From an uncultured Bacilli bacterium (GTDB lineage: Bacteria; Bacillota_I; Bacilli_A; RF39; UBA660), in the NCBI GenBank assembly GCA_944332375.1, contig CALVJU010000063.1:1-7783 (forward strand): a DNA stretch of 7,783 nt, written 5' to 3'. The notes beneath the pieces are model-generated. The model saw only the letters and a program-made list of their open reading frames with translations, searched no databases and was not told the DNA's origin. Shown here piece by piece: positions 1 through 5,858 of this stretch. The position numbers were made by a program, and so were the translations under genes. How positions within the stretch are numbered: position 1 is the first letter of the stretch; each line of letters starts with the position of its first letter.

Positions 1-202
1 AAAAAACCTAAAAAATTCTTTCTTACATTTGCTACATCAACCTCACCAAAAAAAAAACCCCCCTCAATAATATTATCTGTTGTTTACTTTTCGTTTTTTT
101 TTTTTTTTTTGTCAAGTGTTTTGCTGCAAAAAAACTTAAAATTAATCAGATAGTAAAATCAGTGTAAATGAATTTGCTTTTATGAAAAAACTTTGTAAAA
201 AT
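1..202. other. AT-rich non-coding left edge
   Basis: No open reading frame with a ribosome binding site is visible on either strand. The stretch holds an A10 run (48-57) joined to a C6 run (58-63), a perfect AT-only palindrome (ATAATATTAT, 66-75), and a T17 run (94-110). Together with the terminator at 203-249 it forms about 290 bases without a gene. I see no convincing promoter here: the TTGACA on the minus strand (110-115) has no -10 box at a usable distance. Confidence 0.6.
94..110. repeat. T17 homopolymer tract
   Basis: Seventeen consecutive T residues on the plus strand (A17 on the minus strand) directly abut TGTCAA (110-115, which reads TTGACA on the minus strand). No GC-rich hairpin precedes the run on the plus strand, so it is not an ordinary terminator U-tract. 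A run of this length is prone to slippage in the cell and to length error in sequencing. Confidence 0.85.
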
Positions 203-249
203 AAAATCTCTCCATCCTTTGTTTTATAAGGCTTTAGAGAGATTTTTTT
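203..249. terminator. Bidirectional intrinsic terminator downstream of the kinase-like gene
   Basis: The arms at 203-212 (AAAATCTCTC) and 237-246 (GAGAGATTTT) are perfectly complementary. An inner CCTT/AAGG pair (216-219/228-231) extends the hairpin. On the plus strand it ends in T7 (243-249); on the minus strand it ends in TTTTATTTTT. It lies about 45 bases past the stop of the minus-strand gene at 292-1680 and is its likely terminator. It could also stop transcripts entering from the left. Confidence 0.75.
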
Positions 250-291
250 CGTTTTAAAAGATGCGTACCATGATGGTTTTCCTCATGATTC

Positions 292-1680
292 TTACCTGTG
301 AATACCTCTTTGTTCTTCCATCTCATAATGGTGCTCTTCTGAAATCTTTTCAAATTCTTTGGCTGTTTCTTCTTTTTTCTCTTGTTCATATCTTTTTTCG
401 AATTCGTTATTGATATCTCGTCTATTCGCATAGTCGATATGGTGTGCTTTTTCATCAAATATAAAGTCAGCATCTAGAATGACTAAATCACCAGCTTTTA
501 GCGTGCTATTTCCACGTTCAGAAGAGAAGGTTAAGACTTCTAAAGAAGGGTTTAAGTTTTCATTCCAATGGATGATGTTTTCTTTTCTTAATCTGCCAAC
601 ATTTTGATTTTTAATATCTGTCCAAATCAGTCCTAAATCACGTAGTTTTTTATATAATTGATATAATTCTTCTTTATTTGCTGGTGTACTTGTATCTACT
701 CGTTCAGTGACTTCGATAAAACAAGATCTTCCATTTGATTTTAACTCTTTACGAAGGAGTGGTGCGACAATATAAGGGTTATTAGGAAACCTTTTTGTCT
801 CTCTATTTCCGATCTTTACTACTTTATCTCCTATGAAAAAGACATTAGAATATCCTCCTTCAGAAAAGGTGATATCTGAAAAGTTTACCTTTTCATTTCT
901 CATAATATCCAAAATCAATAATCTTATCACGTCTTCAAGGGCAGGATCGTCCATGCTTTTTAGAACTCTTATCTTAAACAATAAAGAATGGATTGCTTGA
1001 TCTGGATGATGATCAATATATTCTTTTATCCTTGAAAAAACAGTAGGGTTTTCTTTTGCAAAATTCATGAAATCGTATAAGTTTTGTTCTTGTGGTATGA
1101 GTGAAGAGATATGATCATAAATGATTTGTTTATTATTTCCTTTATATTCAATGGAAGCATAAGGAATGGTACAGTGATTTTCAATTAACAAGTTTAAGAA
1201 ATCTTTTTGTTTTTCCTCATTTAGTAGATTTAATATATTTGCATATAGATCATCATTCAAATCTAGTGTTGTCAAGGAACTTAAAACTTGATGATCAAAA
1301 AAACGATTACATTCCTCTATATTAGCATCTATCCCTGCAAAGAAGCATCGAAATAGATCATTGATTTCATTTTTATAGGGATATTTTTTTAATCCTTCTA
1401 TAAATTTTTCTTTAAAATGAGGCTGTTTGATCAGTAATTGCGCATATGATAAGATAATATCGTTATTTGAAGACACGAAAAAAGGAAGAATTTCATCAAA
1501 GTGATTTACTACGATTTGTGCATTTCTCTTTTGAAAAAGAGGACGATCTAACTGTTTGAATAAAAAATCTTCTAATTTAGGAAAATAGTCGTTGTAATAA
1601 CTTGCACGATGATTTCTCATTTCCTCTTGTCTTATCATATTTGCTTCTTCTAGTAATTTTAATAATTTTTTTTCAAACAT
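292..1680 (-). CDS. Protein-kinase-like domain protein with helical N-terminal region
   Basis: This 462-residue protein has no signal peptide or membrane segment and is predicted cytoplasmic. The N-terminal ~265 residues look all-helical, perhaps HEAT/ARM-like; I do not recognise the family. Residues ~270-410 carry a compact set of protein-kinase motifs: a glycine-rich loop (EGGYSNVFF, 274-282), a VVKI lysine (K289), a catalytic loop TDIKNQN with D355, K357 and N360, and a metal-binding-type LDADF (D403, D405) replacing DFG. This order is that of a eukaryotic-like or aminoglycoside-phosphotransferase-type kinase, but the domain is very short and the substrate cannot be told. The C-terminus (~425-457) is Glu/Lys-rich and probably coiled coil. 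The start is the ATG at 1680, preceded by AGGAGGTG (1686-1693) at 5 bases. The gene has its own promoter and terminator, so it is probably transcribed alone. Kinase-like fold: fairly sure. Activity: inferred. Confidence 0.7.
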   Translation of the reverse strand: MFEKKLLKLLEEANMIRQEEMRNHRASYYNDYFPKLEDFLFKQLDRPLFQKRNAQIVVNHFDEILPFFVSSNNDIILSYAQLLIKQPHFKEKFIEGLKKYPYKNEINDLFRCFFAGIDANIEECNRFFDHQVLSSLTTLDLNDDLYANILNLLNEEKQKDFLNLLIENHCTIPYASIEYKGNNKQIIYDHISSLIPQEQNLYDFMNFAKENPTVFSRIKEYIDHHPDQAIHSLLFKIRVLKSMDDPALEDVIRLLILDIMRNEKVNFSDITFSEGGYSNVFFIGDKVVKIGNRETKRFPNNPYIVAPLLRKELKSNGRSCFIEVTERVDTSTPANKEELYQLYKKLRDLGLIWTDIKNQNVGRLRKENIIHWNENLNPSLEVLTFSSERGNSTLKAGDLVILDADFIFDEKAHHIDYANRRDINNEFEKRYEQEKKEETAKEFEKISEEHHYEMEEQRGIHR

Positions 1681-1717
1681 GTTTTCACCTCCTATGTTTT
1701 ATACTTGATCTATCTTG

Positions 1718-1746
1718 ATTGTATCATAACAACAAAAGAAGTACAA
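1718..1746 (-). promoter_or_regulatory. Sigma-A-type promoter of the kinase-like gene
   Basis: On the minus strand, TTGTAC (1741-1746) and TACAAT (1718-1723) are separated by 17 bases. TGA before the -10 gives an extended TGn -10 element. It lies between the terminator at 1754-1777 and the AGGAGGTG site, giving a leader of about 30 bases. The -35 is weak, but the extended -10 and the spacing support it. Confidence 0.65.
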
Positions 1747-1753
1747 AGGAAAA

Positions 1754-1777
1754 GACATCGTTTTTGATGCCTTTTTT
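1754..1777. terminator. Compact terminator after the P-loop kinase gene
   Basis: GACATC (1754-1759) and GATGCC (1766-1771) pair with one G-U wobble around a 6-base loop. T6 (1772-1777) follows on the plus strand. On the minus strand the same hairpin is followed by a T-rich stretch (TTTTCCTTT). It begins three bases past the stop codon of the minus-strand gene at 1780-2409 and just upstream of the next promoter, so it separates two transcripts. Confidence 0.7.
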
Positions 1778-1779
1778 CG

Positions 1780-2409
1780 TTATTGTTGGTTCTTTCTAAT
1801 TTCTTCCGCGATTTTTCTTACGTCTTCTATGACTTTTTCTAATGGTTGTAGTGTATTGACTTCATAGTCAAATTCTTCTAAGTCATATACTTTTCTTTTC
1901 TTAATGATCTCATAAATCTTTTCCGGATCTAAATATACTCCAGATTCATCTTTCACATCTCCCCAAGCCTCTAATTCGAGATTTGTTTTTTGTATTTGCT
2001 TTTGTTTTAGACGCTTGATATTTTCTTCATCCGATGAAATAAGATGAATAGAAATAAGGTTTGGAAATTCTTTTTGGAGTTGTTCTTTTGTCTCTTTGGA
2101 TGAGACACTTTTATCTAAGATGACTGAGATATGATGATCTAATAAATATTCTACTTCTTTCTTACAAATCTCACTTGTTACACGATTGTTTTTCTCATCA
2201 TCATAACAGAATGGTTCTCGATATAATTGTTGTCTAATATGTTCTCCACCTACAATATAAGCTTTTAATTCTTGAGATAATACTTTCGCAAATGTTGTTT
2301 TCCCACTTCCTGAATATCCACAAAGTGTAATGAGAAATGGTTTCTCATAAGTTTTTGGAGGAAATACCATTTCTTGAAGTGTCTTTTCTAACAATTTTTC
2401 TTCATTCAT
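1780..2409 (-). CDS. P-loop kinase (AAA_33 / zeta-toxin-like fold)
   Basis: This 209-residue cytoplasmic protein is predicted to bind ATP and transfer its terminal phosphate to a small molecule or nucleic acid. A textbook Walker A, GYSGSGKTT (G31-T39, with K37 and T38), follows the first beta strand (FLITLC). HIRQQL (R59) sits where related kinases have their 'D-x-IR' substrate segment, but the usual Asp is replaced by Gly-Glu. VILDK (D99) is the probable Walker B strand. A charged helix (~128-140) could be the LID. This layout matches the 'predicted kinase' AAA_33 group, which includes polynucleotide-kinase-like, gluconokinase-like and zeta-like enzymes. No antitoxin-sized partner is adjacent, so a zeta toxin role is not supported. 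The ATG at 2409 is preceded by AAGGAA (2414-2419). The substrate is unknown. Confidence 0.8.
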   Translation of the reverse strand: MNEEKLLEKTLQEMVFPPKTYEKPFLITLCGYSGSGKTTFAKVLSQELKAYIVGGEHIRQQLYREPFCYDDEKNNRVTSEICKKEVEYLLDHHISVILDKSVSSKETKEQLQKEFPNLISIHLISSDEENIKRLKQKQIQKTNLELEAWGDVKDESGVYLDPEKIYEIIKKRKVYDLEEFDYEVNTLQPLEKVIEDVRKIAEEIRKNQQ

Positions 2410-2430
2410 ATAATTCCTTCTTTCTCTATT

Positions 2431-2459
2431 ATTCTAACATAGTTTTTATAGGAATAGAA
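2431..2459 (-). promoter_or_regulatory. Probable promoter of the P-loop kinase gene
   Basis: On the minus strand an extended -10, TGTTAGAAT (-10 hexamer at 2431-2436), lies 22 bases from the start codon. At 17 bases upstream is only a poor -35 (TTCTAT, 2454-2459), so recognition would depend on the TGn element. It is divergent from the LCP-gene promoter in the same 165-base gap. Confidence 0.5.
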
Positions 2460-2521
2460 AGAAATAAACTGTAAAAAATAAAAAAGAAAACGACAAAAAG
2501 TGAAAAAATATTTTCTTCAAC

Positions 2522-2550
2522 TTGTCCAATGTAAAAATTTACGATATAAT
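2522..2550 (+). promoter_or_regulatory. Strong sigma-A-type promoter of the LCP gene
   Basis: TTGTCC (2522-2527) and a perfect TATAAT (2545-2550) are separated by 17 bases. Transcription would start near 2557, leaving a very short leader with GGAGG (2563-2567) seven bases before the ATG at 2575. Confidence 0.8.
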
Positions 2551-2574
2551 GGTATAGTACCTGGAGGCTAAAAG

Positions 2575-4677
2575 ATGAGAGAAAAACGAAATGAAAAGCA
2601 AGAAAAAGTAAAGATGAAGAAAAGTTGGATGATAGGTTTTATTATTCTCTTTATTTTGAATTTAGGAGCAACAGGGTATTTCCTATATTCGTTAACGTTG
2701 TTAGGAAGTATTGAAGTTGTATTACGTTATGTGATTGGAATTATACTTGTATTATTGGTTGTATTTTTCTTTTTCCACTTGCGAAAGACGGCAAGAAAGA
2801 AGAAGAAAGTAAGACTTGCGATTGATATTATTATTTCTATTTTATATTGTGCGATATTGATCTTTGTCGGAGGAAATATTATCAAAGCGATTGGTAAAGT
2901 AGGAAACTTAACCCAAAGGGAAACAACATATTCCGCAAGTATTGTCACACTTTCAACCAATCCTGCTGAGGGAATCAATGACATTAGTAGTAGTAAAGAA
3001 CTAGGAATGCTAGAAGATGAAGATTCTATCGATGGCCATCAGATTCCAGAAGAGATTATTGAAGAGAATAATTTAACAAATGAAGTAAAATATTACGATA
3101 ATTATACAGATATGCTTGCTGATTTATATGCAGAGGAAATAGAATTTATTTTCTTACCTTCTGGATATCAATCTATGTTTACTTCCATTGAAGCTTATGA
3201 GAATATTGCAGAAGAAACAAAAGCAATTTACACACAACAAAGAAGTGTAAAACAAGAAGTTAGTTCAGGAAAATCGCTGACAGAACCATTTACCGTATTG
3301 ATTATGGGAATCGATAGTGATACGAATGATTTAACACAAAGTAGTAGTTTTAATGGTGATTCTTTGATGTTGATTACATTTAACCCAACAACATTAAATT
3401 CTACGATTTTAAGTATTCCACGTGATACTTATGTTCCAATTGCTTGTTTTAATGGACAACGTAAAAATAAAATTACACATGCTGCATGGCAGGGAGAACA
3501 GTGTATGATGGATACGATTACAGGATTTACTGGTATTCCAATTGATTATTATGTAAAGATTAACTTTAAAGGTGCGGTACAATTAGTAGATGCCCTTGGA
3601 GGAATTGATGCAGAAGTTCCAATTGGATTCTGTGAACAAAATAGTGATCGTGCTTGGGGAGAAAATACGATTTGTGTAGATGCTGGATATCAACATTTAA
3701 ATGGAGAACAAGCACTTGCTTGGGCAAGACATCGTAAGAGTGCAGGATTTGACGACTTTGTCCGTGGTCAAAATCAACAATTAGTTGTAAAAGCAATGTT
3801 AAATAAATTAAAAGAAGTGAGAAGCTTAGATACAGTATATGATATTTTAGATACAGTTGGTAATAATATGGCAACCAATATGACAACAGATGAGATTTTA
3901 TCTCTTTACAATATTGGAAAAGATGTTCTTTCTAGAACAGATGAAGATATGGCTGTAGAAGACGTTCTTAGTATGCAACATTTATATTTAAGTGGAGCAG
4001 ATGCTAGTATTTATGATTATAGTACGATTAATGGACAAGGAACAAGAATGAGATTATATAACTTTGTTCCATATGAAGAAAGTTTAGAAGCAGTCATTCA
4101 AGCAATGAAGATTAACCTGGAATTAGAAGAACCAGAAATGGAAAAAACATTCTCATTTGATGCTAGTGTTCCATACGAAGAAGAAATTATTGGTCAAATG
4201 TCAAGTGGAACAGTGGATCTGACATTACTTCCTGATTTTACAGGATCTAGCGTCTCTTATGCTCGTAGTTATTGTAATTCTCATGGTATTTCATTTAATG
4301 TAGAAGGAAATGGTTCTACTGTAGTGAGTCAATCCGTTCCATATGGAGCAGATATTCTGTTTGTGAATAGATTAACGGTTTATACGGAGTCTAGTACCAC
4401 GACAGCACCAAAAGAGGATGATACAACAGATCAAGGTGACAATGGTACAACGAGTACAACACCTCCTGGAGGAGGTACTGGTTCCGGAAGTGAAAATAGT
4501 GGCACTGGAGACGGATCTGGTAGTGGTTCAGATGGCGGATCATCTGGATCAGACGGAGGTTCTGGAGGCTCTGGATCAGAAGAACCAGAAGATGGAGACG
4601 AAAATACCGGTGGTGGTAATTCTGGAGACGGAACAGGGGATACTACTCCCTTACCACCAGAACTAGATGTATCATAG
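2575..4677 (+). CDS. LytR-CpsA-Psr (LCP) family protein with PASTA-like module
   Basis: LCP enzymes transfer lipid-linked anionic glycopolymers onto peptidoglycan at the outer membrane face. This 700-residue copy is larger than usual (~300-400). Three hydrophobic segments (~17-40, 48-68, 81-103) replace the usual single anchor. Residues ~118-235 are an extracellular region resembling one lobe of a solute-binding protein. The LCP domain spans ~239-412 and shows its hallmarks: GDSLML (D262), SIPRDTYVPI (R283, D284), NKITHA, DYYVKINFKG, LNGEQALAWARHR (R385, R387) and FVRGQNQQ (R397, Q401). A PASTA-like module follows at ~548-605 (LPDFTGSSVSYA, then VVSQSVPYG), then a tail of Gly, Ser, Asp and Thr (606-700). 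Cysteines C291/C310 and C353/C367 bracket loops of the LCP domain. The ATG at 2575 has GGAGG at seven bases. LCP assignment is firm. The particular polymer moved is unknown. It appears to be monocistronic. Confidence 0.93.
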   Translation: MREKRNEKQEKVKMKKSWMIGFIILFILNLGATGYFLYSLTLLGSIEVVLRYVIGIILVLLVVFFFFHLRKTARKKKKVRLAIDIIISILYCAILIFVGGNIIKAIGKVGNLTQRETTYSASIVTLSTNPAEGINDISSSKELGMLEDEDSIDGHQIPEEIIEENNLTNEVKYYDNYTDMLADLYAEEIEFIFLPSGYQSMFTSIEAYENIAEETKAIYTQQRSVKQEVSSGKSLTEPFTVLIMGIDSDTNDLTQSSSFNGDSLMLITFNPTTLNSTILSIPRDTYVPIACFNGQRKNKITHAAWQGEQCMMDTITGFTGIPIDYYVKINFKGAVQLVDALGGIDAEVPIGFCEQNSDRAWGENTICVDAGYQHLNGEQALAWARHRKSAGFDDFVRGQNQQLVVKAMLNKLKEVRSLDTVYDILDTVGNNMATNMTTDEILSLYNIGKDVLSRTDEDMAVEDVLSMQHLYLSGADASIYDYSTINGQGTRMRLYNFVPYEESLEAVIQAMKINLELEEPEMEKTFSFDASVPYEEEIIGQMSSGTVDLTLLPDFTGSSVSYARSYCNSHGISFNVEGNGSTVVSQSVPYGADILFVNRLTVYTESSTTTAPKEDDTTDQGDNGTTSTTPPGGGTGSGSENSGTGDGSGSGSDGGSSGSDGGSGGSGSEEPEDGDENTGGGNSGDGTGDTTPLPPELDVS
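4390..4674 (+). repeat. Low-complexity Gly/Ser/Asp-rich tail-coding region
   Basis: This codes residues 606-700 of the LCP protein. Short, imperfect GGA/TCT/GGT-type codon repeats encode mixtures of GSGS, SDGG and SGSD and end in a Pro-rich TTPLPPELD segment. The stretch is visibly richer in G than its AT-rich surroundings and likely changes length between strains by slippage. It has no sortase LPxTG motif and no membrane anchor, so it is probably an extended wall-penetrating or solvent-exposed linker. Confidence 0.7.
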
Positions 4678-4709
4678 AAAAGTAGACAGAAAACATGTCT
4701 GCTTTTTTT
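4678..4709 (+). terminator. Terminator of the LCP gene
   Basis: AGTAGACA (4681-4688) pairs with TGTCTGCT (4696-4703) with one G-U pair and a 7-base loop. Flanking AAA/TTT extends the stem, and a T7 run (4703-4709) follows. It begins directly after the TAG stop at 4675-4677. Confidence 0.85.
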
Positions 4710-4761
4710 GTGAAGGAAGTGTCCAATTTCTATGAAAATCAATGATCAATTTGTTTTCTCA

Positions 4762-4790
4762 TTGTGAATAATAAAAAGATATGATAGAAT
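4762..4790 (+). promoter_or_regulatory. Promoter of the first membrane-protein paralogue
   Basis: TTGTGA (4762-4767) and TAGAAT (4785-4790) are separated by 17 bases, with TGA before the -10 forming an extended -10. Both elements and their spacing recur in the second copy (5807-5835). Confidence 0.75.
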
Positions 4791-4813
4791 GATTTTGAAA
4801 GTAGGGAGTGCAT

Positions 4814-5674
4814 ATGAAAAAGAGTATAACATTAAAAACAATATTCGCAATCATTACGGTTGTTTTATTAGTCATCAGTCAAATTCTTCCATTTGTCAAT
4901 TTTGCTGGTATGAGTATGCAAGGTTTTATAGTCGGATCTTTTATTGCTTTATTGATTTCCTTTGTGTTCTTATATTCCGTGATAAAGGATAATTTAAAAG
5001 TCTATATTTTTTCTATTATTGCTATGGTAATTGGATATGGTTGGACGTTTCTTCAGCTTTATCGTCTGTATCATGAGATCAATGCAGTGTCATCAGTGGC
5101 AGGAATGGAACCATGGATAAAGTTTGATATTGGTTTTTATATTTATGTATTCAGTTGTATCTTTTTTGTGATTTGTGTATTTGTCAAAAATCCAAAGAAG
5201 ATTTCTGAATCTGAAAAACAGGAAACAGGACCTTTATGTCTTGTTGGTTTCTATCGCTTTGGAATACCTGGAGATGCATCATTCATCAATCATTCTTGTT
5301 CTATCACGTTAGACCAAGCAGGAACACTGCAAGTGATGATAGCGAGTCTTCAAGTTTATCGTCATGAAATACAAAATACACAAATACAAGGAATTTATTG
5401 TTATCCAGGAAGGGGACTATTCAATATGGCAACTTATCAAACAGAGCGATCTTTACTTTCTTCTGCATTAGTCGGAAGATGGGGAAGTGCCATGATGCAA
5501 AGTGTAGGTCCGTGCATTGATAGTTCAATATCTTATTTGATAGAGATTCATTATTTAGAAGAAAATGAAATAAGAAAAGTAGTCTTTGAATTCGCGGAGA
5601 ATCCTGATTTCTTCTTCCAATATTATCAAAATCGTTATCAAAAAGTTTCTTCATCTCCATCGACCATACAGTAA
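4814..5674 (+). CDS. Four-helix membrane protein with conserved cytoplasmic domain, paralogue 1
   Basis: I do not recognise this 286-residue family. Four hydrophobic segments are visible (about 9-30, 38-57, 64-84, 106-125). Lysines at the N-terminus, in the 58-63 loop and after the fourth segment (KNPKK) suggest both ends face the cytoplasm. A soluble domain follows (~142-279). It has alternating beta-like stretches (SITLDQAGTLQVMIA, EIQNTQIQGIYC, ISYLIEIHYLE, IRKVVFEFA) and ends in an aromatic helix (NPDFFFQYYQNRYQKV). That strand-then-helix order, and the TERSLLSSALVGRWG segment before the late strands, recall bacterial PH-like domains, but this is only a resemblance by eye. I chose the ATG at 4814 over the in-frame GTG at 4808 because AGGGAG (4803-4808) would overlap the latter. 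It is followed by a tandem paralogue. Function unknown. Confidence 0.8.
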   Translation: MKKSITLKTIFAIITVVLLVISQILPFVNFAGMSMQGFIVGSFIALLISFVFLYSVIKDNLKVYIFSIIAMVIGYGWTFLQLYRLYHEINAVSSVAGMEPWIKFDIGFYIYVFSCIFFVICVFVKNPKKISESEKQETGPLCLVGFYRFGIPGDASFINHSCSITLDQAGTLQVMIASLQVYRHEIQNTQIQGIYCYPGRGLFNMATYQTERSLLSSALVGRWGSAMMQSVGPCIDSSISYLIEIHYLEENEIRKVVFEFAENPDFFFQYYQNRYQKVSSSPSTIQ

Positions 5675-5728
5675 GGAGAAAAACATTGATCATCAAATCA
5701 AATCCAAAATAATTATATAAGGATGGAT

Positions 5729-5754
5729 GCAAAGGGAAGCCTTTGCTTTTTTTT
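5729..5754 (+). terminator. Terminator of membrane-protein paralogue 1
   Basis: GCAAAGG (5729-5735) and CCTTTGC (5740-5746) form a perfect 7-base-pair stem around a GAAG loop, followed by T8 (5747-5754). It lies about 55 bases after the stop codon. Confidence 0.92.
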
Positions 5755-5806
5755 GTGAAGATAGTGTCCAATATGTATCAAATTTCCTAATTCATTTGTT
5801 TCCACG

Positions 5807-5835
5807 TTGTGAATGTGGATCAGATATGATAGAAT
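5807..5835 (+). promoter_or_regulatory. Promoter of the second membrane-protein paralogue
   Basis: TTGTGA (5807-5812) and TAGAAT (5830-5835) are separated by 17 bases, with an extended TGA before the -10. A perfect inverted repeat, TCCAC (5801-5805) and GTGGA (5815-5819), flanks the -35. It is absent from the first copy, so it is either a copy-specific operator or chance. Confidence 0.75.
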
Positions 5836-5858
5836 GAACTTGGGAGTAGGGTGTGTAT

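Noticed and set aside
234..473. 79-codon minus-strand reading frame overlapping the 3' end of the kinase-like gene
   Set aside because: It lies in another frame of the same strand, is Lys-rich from AT-rich DNA, has no ribosome binding site and runs through the terminator.
1780..2409. Zeta-type toxin of a toxin-antitoxin pair
   Set aside because: The fold group fits, but no small antitoxin gene is next to it and it has its own promoter and terminator like an ordinary metabolic gene.
3566..3886. 106-codon minus-strand frame inside the LCP gene
   Set aside because: It is antisense to the strongly conserved LCP motifs, with no ribosome binding site or promoter.
4418..4742. Frames on both strands across the Gly/Ser tail
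   Set aside because: The low-complexity repeats keep several frames open; compositions (Pro/Ser-rich or Val/Leu-rich) are by-products of the repeats.
5675..5728. Possible tiny peptide after paralogue 1 (TAAGGAG followed by TTG)
   Set aside because: It would encode only eight residues; the TAAGGAG includes the previous stop codon and is likely chance.
5421..5771. 116-codon minus-strand frame opposite paralogue 1
   Set aside because: It is antisense to a conserved domain and starts in a terminator; no initiation signals.
4808..5853. Upstream in-frame GTG starts (4808 and 5853), and likewise the ATG at 6792 for the ZIP gene
   Set aside because: Each overlaps or abuts the Shine-Dalgarno sequence. 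The next ATG, six bases on, has proper spacing in all three genes.
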